This document shows, in pieces, positions 35,231 to 43,701 of a DNA stretch of 64,000 nt; position 1 is the stretch's first letter, and every line of letters starts with the position of its first letter. The DNA lies in assembly GCF_004363245.1 (NCBI RefSeq), contig NZ_SNYV01000020.1, positions 118,418 to 182,417 on the forward strand, written 5' to 3'. The notes below the pieces were generated by a model, which saw nothing but the letters and a program-made list of their open reading frames with translations, did no database searches and was not told where the DNA came from. The stretch comes from Sphingobacterium yanglingense. GTDB taxonomy: Bacteria; Bacteroidota; Bacteroidia; Sphingobacteriales; Sphingobacteriaceae. The position numbers were made by a program, and so were the translations under genes.

Positions 35231-35584
35231 TTAGGCGTTGTATTGTTGTCTATTCTGTAAGATCTGCTGCATATGACGGTCTGCCCATTGGGTGATCGTA
35301 TCGATCAGTGGCAGCAGCTCCTGTCCTAATGCTGTCAGTTTGTATTCGACCTTGGGCGGAATGACGGGATAGACTTCTCGCGAAATCAAACCATCTGCTT
35401 CCAGTTTGCGAAGCGATACGGTCAACATCTTTTCAGAGATGTCACCAATACGTTTATGTATTTCGTTAAACCGCATTTCCTTGCTTTCTCCAAGAACCAG
35501 AATGACCAACATGGTCCATTTATCGGATAGGCGATCCAGCACGTTGCGTACGGGACAAGCCTCTATATTGGAAAAATCGCTCAT
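35231..35584 (-). CDS. HxlR-family winged-helix transcriptional regulator
   Basis: 117 residues. CPVRNVLDRLSDKWTMLVIL (~10-29) is the family hallmark, with Cys10 at the position of the redox-sensing Cys of HxlR/YodB-type regulators; RFNEIHKRIGDISEKMLTVS and LRKLEADGLISREVYPVIPP form the recognition helix and wing. It is divergent from the NmrA-like reductase gene; the 145-base gap between them contains six copies of a CTTAC/GTAAG motif. It most likely represses the reductase gene and itself, and is released by reactive electrophiles or quinones. Confidence 0.93.
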   Translation of the reverse strand: MSDFSNIEACPVRNVLDRLSDKWTMLVILVLGESKEMRFNEIHKRIGDISEKMLTVSLRKLEADGLISREVYPVIPPKVEYKLTALGQELLPLIDTITQWADRHMQQILQNRQQYNA

Positions 35585-35613
35585 GTTTTAAAAAATTATT
35601 GTGTTGATAATCA

Positions 35614-35705
35614 GTAAGACTAACATGGAGGTAAGTCTATTACAAAGTGTTAAGTTCTTGTCTTACTATAGCTTACTTTTTATCTTTGACTTACCAAAAG
35701 TAAGT
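35614..35705. promoter_or_regulatory. HxlR operator cluster and promoter of the NmrA-like reductase
   Basis: GTAAG/CTTAC occurs six times: 35614, 35631, 35662, 35672, 35690, 35700. The best unit is the perfect inverted repeat ACTTAC-caaaa-GTAAGT at 35689-35705. A promoter CTTG (35657-35660), 20-base spacer, TATCTTTG (35681-35688) matches the Bacteroidota consensus, and the inverted repeat covers its transcription start, which suits repression by the divergent HxlR protein. Confidence 0.7.
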
Positions 35706-35729
35706 ATAAAAGTTTAAAAATTTAAGAAT

Positions 35730-36599
35730 ATGTATTTAATAACAGGAGTAACAGGACATTTGGGCGGTTTGGCTGCCAACGCTTTCTTACAGCATGAAGA
35801 AGCAAGTCAATTAAGTGTATTGAGCCGTAGTGCAGATAAAGTAAAAATGCTAGCTGAACGGGGCGTATCCGTTAAAATAGGGGATTATGACAATTATTCC
35901 TCCTTGGTTGAGGCTTTTAAAGGTGTTGATAAGTTGCTTTTTATCTCGTCTAATGATTTGATGAATAGAGAGACACATCATCGTAATGTGATTGCAGCAG
36001 CCAAAGAAGCAAAAGTGAAGCATGTGGTATTTACCAGCTTTCAATATCAATCTACAGCGGCCGATTCCCCTAACGGGTTGATGCCTGTATATAAGCTAAC
36101 TGAAGACTTGTTGGTGGATAGTGGATTGAAATATACTATTTTGCGAAATGGTATTTATATGGATATGTTAGCGGATATTATCGGTCCAACTATCCGGGAC
36201 AGCAAGACGCTTTTTGCGGCAGCAGGAGCTACTCCCGTAGCTTTTACCTCTAGAGGAGATCTTGCTGAGGCAGCTGCTAAGGTCTTATTGAGTACCGATT
36301 TTGATAATGAGGTGGTGGATTTGGTCAATGTAAATAGCTTAGGATTTCCTGAAATCGCCAGGCAATTGGGAGATGTACTCCAGTTGGAAGTCACTTATGT
36401 CGATGCAACCGAGGAAGCGTATCGCAATGCGCTATCTCAGGCTGGCCTGCCGCCTGTAGTGGTTGATCTTTTTGCAGGTGTGCTGAATAGCATCAAGGCC
36501 GGAGAATTTAATAGAACGGGTGAGGCATTGAAGGATATTCTGGGTAGAACGCCATTACAGGTAAAAGATTTTTTTGAAGCGTATTACAGCGAAAAATAG
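35730..36599 (+). CDS. NAD(P)-binding NmrA/QOR2-like reductase
   Basis: 289 residues. Rossmann motif YLITGVTGHLGGLAANAFLQ (2-21), SVLSRSADKVKMLAERGVSV (~29-48), GDYDNYSSLVEAFKGVDKLL (~51-70) and KHVVFTSFQYQ (~96). This is the atypical short-chain group that includes E. coli QorB/QOR2, which reduces quinones with NADPH. Regulation by an adjacent HxlR family repressor supports a quinone or electrophile-response role. Single-gene transcript with its own promoter; the MFS gene downstream has another. Confidence 0.85.
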   Translation: MYLITGVTGHLGGLAANAFLQHEEASQLSVLSRSADKVKMLAERGVSVKIGDYDNYSSLVEAFKGVDKLLFISSNDLMNRETHHRNVIAAAKEAKVKHVVFTSFQYQSTAADSPNGLMPVYKLTEDLLVDSGLKYTILRNGIYMDMLADIIGPTIRDSKTLFAAAGATPVAFTSRGDLAEAAAKVLLSTDFDNEVVDLVNVNSLGFPEIARQLGDVLQLEVTYVDATEEAYRNALSQAGLPPVVVDLFAGVLNSIKAGEFNRTGEALKDILGRTPLQVKDFFEAYYSEK

Positions 36600-36671
36600 A
36601 AAAGAAAGTAAAAGTGGCTTCTAATTTCTTGTAAATTTTGAGGAGATGTCTTTCATTTGGGTGATAAAGGG

Positions 36672-36679
36672 TACCTTTG
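36672..36679 (+). promoter_or_regulatory. Promoter -7 element for the DHA2-type MFS gene
   Basis: TACCTTTG fits TAnnTTTG, 15 bases before ATG 36695. A TTG in frame at 36677 lies inside the box and therefore cannot be the start codon. Confidence 0.55.
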
Positions 36680-36694
36680 GCGAAAATTTTTAAT

Positions 36695-38071
36695 ATGCAG
36701 GTACGCAAAAATCTGATTTTAGTATTAGCCTCAGTTGCAACTTTTGTCGAGGCATTGGATATTGCCATCATTAATCTTACCATTCCCTCTATACAGGAAC
36801 AGTTTCATATAGGCGTCGAACAGGCACAGTGGTTACAGACCTTGTATGTGCTGTTGTTTGGAGGATTTCTGATTATTGGTGGACGGATGTCGGACCAAAG
36901 GGGGCGTAAGAAAGTATTTCTTGCAGGGGGGGGGGTATTTATGTTGACCTCGCTTGGAGCAGGATTGTCGACCTCTTTTGAGTCTCTAGCCATATTTAGA
37001 GCGTTACAGGGGTTAGGGGCTGCTTTTATTATGCCTGCATCTTCTTCTATTATTAATAATACATTTACGGAGACACAAGAGCGTAACCGTGCGATAGGTA
37101 TTTTTAGCTCTTTTGCAGCGATAGGCTCTGGAAGCGGACTGTCCATCGGTGGATTATTAAGTACTTACCTTAGCTGGCATTGGGTGTTTTTGATCAATGT
37201 GCCTATTCTGGCCGTGACGCTGGTTCTGGCTTACATTTATTTCCCGAAAGATGAACCGAGGAAGGAAGCCCAACGGGTGGATATGGCTTCGGCTATTCTC
37301 TTGGTATTAGGTCTTCTGTGTTTTACCTATGGTACGCACGAGCTACCTAGTGTAAGTAGTGCTCCGGTCATGATTATCAGTTCTATTCTAGTAGGTGTGC
37401 TACTTTTGGGAACAGTTATTTATAGATTGAAGACGGTGGATGAACCATTGATTAAACTTAGTTTATTTGATCAGCCATCGGTATTGGTCTCCAATGGCAT
37501 CTTTTTTATACAGGGCGCCTTTTTCATTGGTTTTCTGTTTTTGATTTCGTTGATGCTACAGAGCGATATGGGACATACTGCCGCTGCTGCTGGTCTTTTG
37601 CTGGTCCCTTTCAGTATACTTTCTGCGTTGATTGCAAAGTTTGCCTTACCGATGGTTTCTAAGCGTCTACAATCCGCACAGATGGGCGTGTTTGGATGGT
37701 CGTTTCTACTGTTAGGAGCAGTGGTACTTTGGACTGCGATTCATTTGGGACATCCATTGCCATTGGTATTGATTGGAGTTGCCTGTATTTCCGGTATAGG
37801 GATTACCTTCTGCTTTACCAGTATGGCGGTATTGAGTATCCGTGATGTTGAATCTACGAATTACGGGGTAATATCAAGTTTGACGAGTACGAGTTATTTC
37901 TTAGGAGGAGGAATTGGCTTGGCTTTTATGACGGTTTTGAATCAGCTCCTGCCGTCCGAATGGGCTGTCGGAAATCTGAGCTTAGGTCTATTGTTCGTGT
38001 ATGCTTTGGCGAGTGTATTAATCTTATCTAAGATGGCTAGAGGAGAGCGTGCCGCATCTAAGATCGGATAG
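36695..38071 (+). CDS. MFS transporter, DHA2-like drug exporter, with an internal G10 tract
   Basis: 458 residues from ATG 36695 and about 14 membrane helices. ASVATFVEALDIAIINLTIP (helix 1), WLQTLYVLLFGGFLIIGGRM then SDQRGRKKVFLAGGGVF (the loop 2-3 motif GxxSDRxGRKxxF), RALQGLGAAFIMPASSSII (helix 4) and GSGSGLSIGGLLSTYLSWHW (motif C region) place it in the proton-antiport drug-export MFS group. It probably exports toxic organic compounds. Ten consecutive G bases at 36926-36935 encode the Gly run in AGGGVF; a length change there would shift the frame in helix 3. It converges on another MFS gene through a shared terminator. Confidence 0.92.
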   Translation: MQVRKNLILVLASVATFVEALDIAIINLTIPSIQEQFHIGVEQAQWLQTLYVLLFGGFLIIGGRMSDQRGRKKVFLAGGGVFMLTSLGAGLSTSFESLAIFRALQGLGAAFIMPASSSIINNTFTETQERNRAIGIFSSFAAIGSGSGLSIGGLLSTYLSWHWVFLINVPILAVTLVLAYIYFPKDEPRKEAQRVDMASAILLVLGLLCFTYGTHELPSVSSAPVMIISSILVGVLLLGTVIYRLKTVDEPLIKLSLFDQPSVLVSNGIFFIQGAFFIGFLFLISLMLQSDMGHTAAAAGLLLVPFSILSALIAKFALPMVSKRLQSAQMGVFGWSFLLLGAVVLWTAIHLGHPLPLVLIGVACISGIGITFCFTSMAVLSIRDVESTNYGVISSLTSTSYFLGGGIGLAFMTVLNQLLPSEWAVGNLSLGLLFVYALASVLILSKMARGERAASKIG

Positions 38072-38087
38072 GGTTAGACAGAAAAGC

Positions 38088-38126
38088 AAAAACGGCTGTG
38101 AAATGTATTGTTTCACAGCCGTTTTT
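38088..38126. terminator. Bidirectional terminator between the two MFS genes
   Basis: AAAAACGGCTGTGAAA (38088-38103) and TTTCACAGCCGTTTTT (38111-38126) make a perfect 16-bp stem, with A-run and T-run on both sides, centred between convergent stops at 38071 and 38129. Confidence 0.92.
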
Positions 38127-38128
38127 GT

Positions 38129-39319
38129 TTATACTTTTCGTTTGATATTGGGTAGAAATCCGGTCACGATACCGATCAAAGGTAAAAACGCACAGATGGA
38201 GAATACATACTCGATGCTGGTGCGATCGGCAAGCCACCCTAAAACTGCCGAACCAATGCCTCCCATACCGAAAGCAAACCCAAAGAATAGTCCTGCAATC
38301 ATCCCTACTTTACCCGGGATAAGATCTGTCGCATAAACTAGAATCGCAGAAAAAGCAGAAGAAATAATCAGACCGATAATTCCGGCCAGTATAACTGTGG
38401 CTGTGAGCCCTACGTGAGGAAGCAATAGCGTAAACGGTGCAGCACCTAGGATGGATATCCAGATGATCAGTTTACGACCATATCTGTCGCCTAATGGGCC
38501 ACCTAAAATTGTTCCTGCAGCAACGGATGCTAAGAATACAAATAAGTATATCTGGGACTGTTGTACTGTAACACCAAATTTTTCGATAAGGAAAAAAGTG
38601 AAATAACTTGTCATCGACGCCATATAGAAATACTTGGAAAAGATAAGTACCAGAAGTATGATTATGGATATCGTGACAGTTCTTTTGGACAGTGTTTGTT
38701 GTTGCGTATTGATTGCACTTCCTGCTGTTGCGGTTTTGGCAACCATATTCTGTTGGTACCAATTGCCGACAATTGTCAGAATGAACATTCCTAATATAGC
38801 TAAAGTACCGAACCAGCCGATGTAATTCTGTCCCATAGGAATGACGATGAGGGCCGCTAATAGAGGGCCGATGGCGCTACCGGCATTGCCTCCCACCTGA
38901 AATATGGATTGTGCGAGTCCTTTACGTCCACCAGAAGCCAAGTGGGCAACACGAGAAGCTTCGGGGTGGAACACAGATGAACCTATCCCCAAGAGACTGA
39001 CTGATGTTAAAATAAGATAGAAATTGGATGCAAAAGCGAGGCATAGTAATCCAGAGAGCGAAAAAATCATTCCGATGGCCAAAGATCTAGGGTTGGGCTT
39101 CTTGTCGGTATAAGACCCAACAAAAGGCTGGAGAACGGAGGCCGTCAATTGAAAGATGAGTGTTATAATTCCGATCTGTGTAAAGGTCAGTCCGTAATTC
39201 TCTTTTAGTAGAGGGTATACGGATGGGACAACAGATTGCATCAAATCGTTGAGTAGATGCGAAAAGCTAATGGCGAAGAGTATAGGGTATACTGTTCTGT
39301 TTGCTGATATAGAGGACAT
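38129..39319 (-). CDS. MFS transporter, Fsr (fosmidomycin-resistance)-like
   Basis: 396 residues with 12 predicted membrane helices. AISFSHLLNDLMQSVVPSVY (~17-36) and PLLKENYGLTFTQIGIITLI are the characteristic Fsr opening; VGSYTDKKPNPRSLAIGMIF is the loop 2-3 region and GIGSSVFHPEASRVAHLASG (~115-134) is the helix 4 block. E. coli Fsr exports fosmidomycin; other members move small organic compounds or sugars. The gene lies 49 bases downstream of the GntR/FadR regulator on the same strand, with an 11-base palindrome shared by both promoters in the gap, so the regulator most likely controls it. Confidence 0.9.
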   Translation of the reverse strand: MSSISANRTVYPILFAISFSHLLNDLMQSVVPSVYPLLKENYGLTFTQIGIITLIFQLTASVLQPFVGSYTDKKPNPRSLAIGMIFSLSGLLCLAFASNFYLILTSVSLLGIGSSVFHPEASRVAHLASGGRKGLAQSIFQVGGNAGSAIGPLLAALIVIPMGQNYIGWFGTLAILGMFILTIVGNWYQQNMVAKTATAGSAINTQQQTLSKRTVTISIIILLVLIFSKYFYMASMTSYFTFFLIEKFGVTVQQSQIYLFVFLASVAAGTILGGPLGDRYGRKLIIWISILGAAPFTLLLPHVGLTATVILAGIIGLIISSAFSAILVYATDLIPGKVGMIAGLFFGFAFGMGGIGSAVLGWLADRTSIEYVFSICAFLPLIGIVTGFLPNIKRKV

Positions 39320-39343
39320 AAATATGTATTGACAAACATCAGG

Positions 39344-39354
39344 TCATCTGATGA
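39344..39354. promoter_or_regulatory. GntR/FadR operator before the Fsr-like gene
   Basis: TCATCTGATGA is a perfect palindrome about its centre base, 25-35 bases before the Fsr start on the minus strand. It flanks a near -7 box (GATGTTTG on the minus strand, 39340-39333). The same motif with one change precedes the gntR gene. Confidence 0.7.
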
Positions 39355-39368
39355 TTTGGTTTAAAAAA

Positions 39369-40028
39369 TTAAATTCTTCCAATTATTTTAGCCGCGATCT
39401 TTGACGCTTTTTCTGCGTTTTTATCACTGATGGCCTGTAATAGATCTTCGTGAATGTCTTGTGATTCGGTAAAGGTACTTGTGTCTTTGTAGAGGGTTGA
39501 AAAAAACTTGCTTACGTGTGCAGACATGGTTTTGTAAAGTTGATAGAGAATGGCATTGCCGCAGCTTTCTGCAACCAAGATATGAAAGTCTATGTCGGCA
39601 GTGATACAGCGTAACATATCACCGCTTTCGCCATATTGCTTACGTTCGGCCAATTTCTTCTTCATCTTCTTGAGATGAGTCGTTGTCCTATTGGATGCCG
39701 CTTTTTCAACAATTTTTAATTCTAAGAGTTGTCTTACCTCAAAGATATCGGCGAAATCTGCACGTTCAATTTTTTCGTCTAGAATACTATTGCTGCTGTG
39801 ACTGATAATAAAGGTGCCAACTCCTTGTTGTACATTAACGAAACCTAGTTGAGATAAATACTTGATTGCTTCACGTATTGTAGAGCGACCTACGCCGAAT
39901 TTTTGCATTAATTCTGGTTCAGTAGGAAGCTTTTCATTGATCGCAAAAACACCACGCTCGATACTGTGCTGCAGCGTGTCTGCAACTTCTTGGGCTAGTG
40001 ATTTTTTTTGTATAATCATTTTCATCAT
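39369..40028 (-). CDS. GntR-family transcriptional regulator, FadR subfamily
   Basis: 219 residues from ATG 40028 (in-frame ATGs also at 40025 and 40019; the TTG at 40046 lies inside the -7 box and is excluded). N-terminal winged helix: EVADTLQHSIERGVFAINEK, then PTEPELMQKFGVGRSTIREA and IKYLSQLGFVNVQQGVGTFI. The C-terminal FCD-type all-helical effector domain (~85-215) includes FEVRQLLELKIVEKAASNRT and DIDFHILVAESCGNAILYQL with metal-binding-type Asp/His. It shares an operator motif with the Fsr-like gene downstream. The ligand is unknown, probably a small carboxylic acid or sugar acid. Confidence 0.92.
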   Translation of the reverse strand: MMKMIIQKKSLAQEVADTLQHSIERGVFAINEKLPTEPELMQKFGVGRSTIREAIKYLSQLGFVNVQQGVGTFIISHSSNSILDEKIERADFADIFEVRQLLELKIVEKAASNRTTTHLKKMKKKLAERKQYGESGDMLRCITADIDFHILVAESCGNAILYQLYKTMSAHVSKFFSTLYKDTSTFTESQDIHEDLLQAISDKNAEKASKIAAKIIGRI

Positions 40029-40029
40029 A

Positions 40030-40051
40030 TCATCTGACGACTGCAAATGTA
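40030..40051 (-). promoter_or_regulatory. Promoter -7 element and autoregulatory operator of the gntR gene
   Basis: On the minus strand TACATTTG (40051-40044) fits TAnnTTTG. The near-palindrome TCATCTGACGA (40030-40040) then covers the expected transcription start and ends one base before ATG 40028. It differs by one base from the perfect copy at 39344. Confidence 0.65.
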
Positions 40052-40439
40052 GAAAAATAATTGATATGTGAAGTACTGTTATTTTAAATTTTATAGATAG
40101 AGACTATATCGTTTTCGTGATTAAGGCAATCGTTTGCATTTCCTGAACATTCTCCCAAATTAAATTCTCTCTTTACTTTAGATTGTTGGATATGGAATCT
40201 ATAGTAAACGATTTCATCAAAGACTACTGGTTTTACCGTACCTGAATTAACAATTATAACCCGATGAGTTAATGACATATTTAGAAGGATTTGGATAGCG
40301 ATTTTGAGGCATAAAAACTTTTGGAAACCATTATACACAGGCTATTGGTTTCCAGTTTAAAGCAGTGGATGTCACAGATGCCGATTAGCTTCTTTAATAA
40401 TATCGTTAGCAAATATTTCTGGGAAGCAGAAGGTCGATT
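40052..40439. other. Divergent intergenic region between gntR and the third susC, with an inverted repeat
   Basis: No gene is supported; a reading frame on the minus strand (40084-40338) has no family features. TGGAAACCA (40322-40330) and TGGTTTCCA (40346-40354) are a perfect 9-bp inverted repeat with 15 bases between, ~90 bases before the SusC start; it could be an operator or an mRNA hairpin. No copy of the gntR operator was found here. Confidence 0.5.
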
Positions 40440-43400
40440 ATGAATAAGAAGATACAATTAACTAATAAACATATGAACAGAAAATTACACAGTACCGGCC
40501 TACATAAAATAGGATGGAAATCGGTTATGTTGTGTACGGTGGTCACTTTTTCAGCAGTCCACCTACGTGCTGAAAATCGAGAAAGCAATAGCTATGTTGT
40601 TCTGATGCAACAAACGATATCTGGTAAAGTCACTGATATGGATGGGAGACCATTAGCCGGAGTAACTGTTGGCGAAAAGGGGAGCAAGAACTCCACACAG
40701 ACCAATAGAGATGGGAGATATACGATTTCGGTCGTGGGATCAAGTAAGACATTGACTTTTTCATACATTGGATTTGAGGCGAAAGAGGCGACTGCAATCG
40801 ATGGACTTACGGTACAACTCGCGCAAGTTGATGGGGCGTTGGATGAAGTTGTTGTTGTTGGGTATGGGCGGCAGAAAAAAACTAATCTTACGACGGCGGT
40901 TTCTCAGGTTAGTAAAGAGACACTTGAAAACAGGCCTTCTCCGACAGTTGCGAATATGTTACAAGGGGCGGCCCCAGGGTTGGTTATTTCCCGTAATTCG
41001 GGAAGACCTGGGGCACAAGGCTTGAACTTGCAGGTGCGCGGGGCGACTTCTGCAAACGGGGCGGTCGATCCATTGTATGTTATTGATGGCGTGGTGAGTA
41101 CCGCCGCTAGTTTTTTAGCGATAAATCCTAACGATATCGAGAATATAAGCATACTAAAAGATGGTGGAGCTACGGCCATATATGGAGCACAGTCCGCCGG
41201 CGGGGTACTTCTTGTAACGACCAAAGGAGGGTCCTCAGGAAAGACGCGTATTGCTTTTTCTAATAACACGGCTTTTCAACGACCAGCCAATATCCCCAAT
41301 AGGTTGGCTTTGATAGACGAGATGAACTATATGAATCTGGCCCGTGCGAATGCAGGTATGGGACCCGAATACTCAGACATAGACCTCGATCGGGCGGTTA
41401 ATGGACCTGCTTTTGTTGAGGGAGCAGATGGACAATGGTTGACCTACAACCAAGAGAATATTCTAGATTATGTAATCCGAGACTCCTATGGTATGTACAA
41501 TAATAACCTACAGATGAGTGGTGGTACAGAAGATATAACCTATATGACCTCCATTGGAAACATGACACAAGACGGTGTTTTTAAGGTAGGGGAAGATAGA
41601 TTCAGTAGGTGGAATGCGAGAGCTAATATATCCGCTAAGCTAAACAAATATTTGAAAATGGATCTCAGAAGCTCTTATATCAACGAGGCTAACGATAACC
41701 CGACTACAGGTGGCTATGGTCTTGATGGTGGAGGTAATAGTATATTGAGACAGTTTTTTTCCTCACGGGGGCGATTCCCTTTGCTGAATGAAGACGGAAC
41801 CTACTATAGGTCGGGGACTTCGTCTGCGTTGGGTTATGCGTTGCTGCGTGATGGAGGCTTTGATCGTAACCGAAAGAGTAATTTTTCCAATAATGTGACT
41901 GCGACCATCGCTAATTTTGTAGATGGGCTTCAGGTTCGTTTGATGTATAGTCGTGAGGATATTCGGGAGCAGAAACGTAATTTCCGTCGGATGGTAACTT
42001 ACTACTCTGGACCGAACAAGACTTTTCCGAGTTATCAGAATAATCCAAATAACTATTCTATCATAAACTATAAAACCCTTCAGGAAAACTATCAGGCTGT
42101 TGTAGATTATAATTTTAAGGTCGCAGATAGTCATAACTTTCAAGTCATGGGTGGATATCAATTTTTGGACTATCGTTATGAGTCTATATCGGCCTCTACA
42201 AGTAATCTCTATGTCAATGATAATCCAAGTCTTAATTTTACTTCAAATCCAATTAATAAATCTCATAGTCAGGCAGATGCTTCTGAGGCTATGCAATCTT
42301 ACTTTGGCCGGTTGAATTACGATTATAAAGGGAAATATCTGTTTGAGGCTACTGTACGTAATGATGAGAGCTCGAGGTTGTCAAAATCCACGAGAAGAAA
42401 GACGTTTCCTTCATTCTCGGCGGGTTGGAATGTAGCTAGTGAAGATTGGTTCAATGTGCCTTCTGGTATCTTGAGCGAACTGAAACCTCGTGTGTCTTGG
42501 GGTAAGGTGGGATCCCAACTAGGGATAGGTTATTATGATCACCTAAGTTTGTTGTATCCACAGCGCTCCAGCACATCGACAGTCAATCTTCTCTTGAATG
42601 ATATGCAACAGGTCTATCTTTATCAAAGATCTATACCAGCAACAGAATTAAGCTGGGAGACTGTCGAAACCCGTAATATAGGTCTCGATTTTTCAATGTT
42701 GAATCGGAAGCTATCCGGAAGCTTTGATTACTATAACAAGTTCAATAATAATATGTTGGTCAGTGTTAGTCTACCTGCCACCATAGGGATTAATGTACCT
42801 AAATCCAATGATGGTCGCCTGAAAACCTGGGGCTGGGAATTCTCGTTGAACTATAAAGATAAAATTGGATCGGATTTTACATATAGTGTTACTGCAAATG
42901 TGGCAGATAATCAGAACAAGCTTATCAATTTTGGGGGGGCTAGCAATATTATCAATGCGGGAGTTAATGGAAAAGTAGAAGGTTATGCGCTTAATTCGAT
43001 TTGGGCTTATAAGACCGATGGTTATTTTCAGACTGCTGCGGATTTGTCAGCTGCCCCGAACTATGAGAAGCTTGTCAATGTAACCAACGTGCCTGGATTA
43101 GGGGATGTACGTTATGTGGATGTTAGTGGAGACGGAATGATTGGTCCAGGAAAAGGTACTTTAGAAGATTCTGGTGATTTGGTCTACCTCGGTGATGTCA
43201 ATCCTCGCTACCAATATGGGGTTAATATCAATCTAGGTTATAAGAACTTCGACTTTAGCATGTTTGTACAAGGGATAGGGAAACGCAAGTTTAAGCCCAG
43301 TAATGAGTTGATCCAACCTGCATTGTATTCTTGGTATTTACCAATGAGTTTTCATACCGATTATTGGACGGAGGATAATAGAGATGCAGCTTTTCCGCGA

Positions 43401-43691
43401 CCTTACTTGTCGGGTAATCATAATTTTGTGGCGTCTGATAAGTGGTTTCTTAATGGAGCTTATGCGCGCTTGAAAAATGTTCAACTGGGCTACACGCTTA
43501 GAAAGGAAACGTTTGCTAAACTACCGTTTTCTAGGGTTAGATTTTACCTCTCGGGCGAAGATTTATTTACAGTTTCTGCAATGGGTATTTTTAAAGGTGT
43601 TGTTGATCCAGAGATGAAACCAGAGGATGATAAAATATCGCCTTATCCATTTGCAAAAACATATTCATTTGGTTTAAATATTGATTTTTAA
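40440..43691 (+). CDS. SusC/RagA-type TonB-dependent transporter
   Basis: 1083 residues. A long signal region (to ~HLRA, 43), a carboxypeptidase-regulatory domain at ~58-130 (TISGKVTDMDGRPLAGVTVG), the hinge GALDEVVVVGYG at ~131-142, and the plug with NMLQGAAPGLVISRNSGRPG (~168-187), LYVIDGVVS (~210), NDIENISILKDGGATAIYGA (~231-250) and GGVLLVTTKGG. The barrel ends SFGLNIDF. No STN domain is present, so it is not the signalling type. Its SusD partner begins 10 bases after its stop. Substrate unknown; no hydrolase gene is adjacent. Confidence 0.95.
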   Translation: MNKKIQLTNKHMNRKLHSTGLHKIGWKSVMLCTVVTFSAVHLRAENRESNSYVVLMQQTISGKVTDMDGRPLAGVTVGEKGSKNSTQTNRDGRYTISVVGSSKTLTFSYIGFEAKEATAIDGLTVQLAQVDGALDEVVVVGYGRQKKTNLTTAVSQVSKETLENRPSPTVANMLQGAAPGLVISRNSGRPGAQGLNLQVRGATSANGAVDPLYVIDGVVSTAASFLAINPNDIENISILKDGGATAIYGAQSAGGVLLVTTKGGSSGKTRIAFSNNTAFQRPANIPNRLALIDEMNYMNLARANAGMGPEYSDIDLDRAVNGPAFVEGADGQWLTYNQENILDYVIRDSYGMYNNNLQMSGGTEDITYMTSIGNMTQDGVFKVGEDRFSRWNARANISAKLNKYLKMDLRSSYINEANDNPTTGGYGLDGGGNSILRQFFSSRGRFPLLNEDGTYYRSGTSSALGYALLRDGGFDRNRKSNFSNNVTATIANFVDGLQVRLMYSREDIREQKRNFRRMVTYYSGPNKTFPSYQNNPNNYSIINYKTLQENYQAVVDYNFKVADSHNFQVMGGYQFLDYRYESISASTSNLYVNDNPSLNFTSNPINKSHSQADASEAMQSYFGRLNYDYKGKYLFEATVRNDESSRLSKSTRRKTFPSFSAGWNVASEDWFNVPSGILSELKPRVSWGKVGSQLGIGYYDHLSLLYPQRSSTSTVNLLLNDMQQVYLYQRSIPATELSWETVETRNIGLDFSMLNRKLSGSFDYYNKFNNNMLVSVSLPATIGINVPKSNDGRLKTWGWEFSLNYKDKIGSDFTYSVTANVADNQNKLINFGGASNIINAGVNGKVEGYALNSIWAYKTDGYFQTAADLSAAPNYEKLVNVTNVPGLGDVRYVDVSGDGMIGPGKGTLEDSGDLVYLGDVNPRYQYGVNINLGYKNFDFSMFVQGIGKRKFKPSNELIQPALYSWYLPMSFHTDYWTEDNRDAAFPRPYLSGNHNFVASDKWFLNGAYARLKNVQLGYTLRKETFAKLPFSRVRFYLSGEDLFTVSAMGIFKGVVDPEMKPEDDKISPYPFAKTYSFGLNIDF

Positions 43692-43701
43692 AAAGAAAGT
43701 A

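Noticed and set aside
40084..40338. 84-residue minus-strand frame in the gntR-susC gap
   Set aside because: No family features, no -7 box in front of it, and composition like non-coding DNA.
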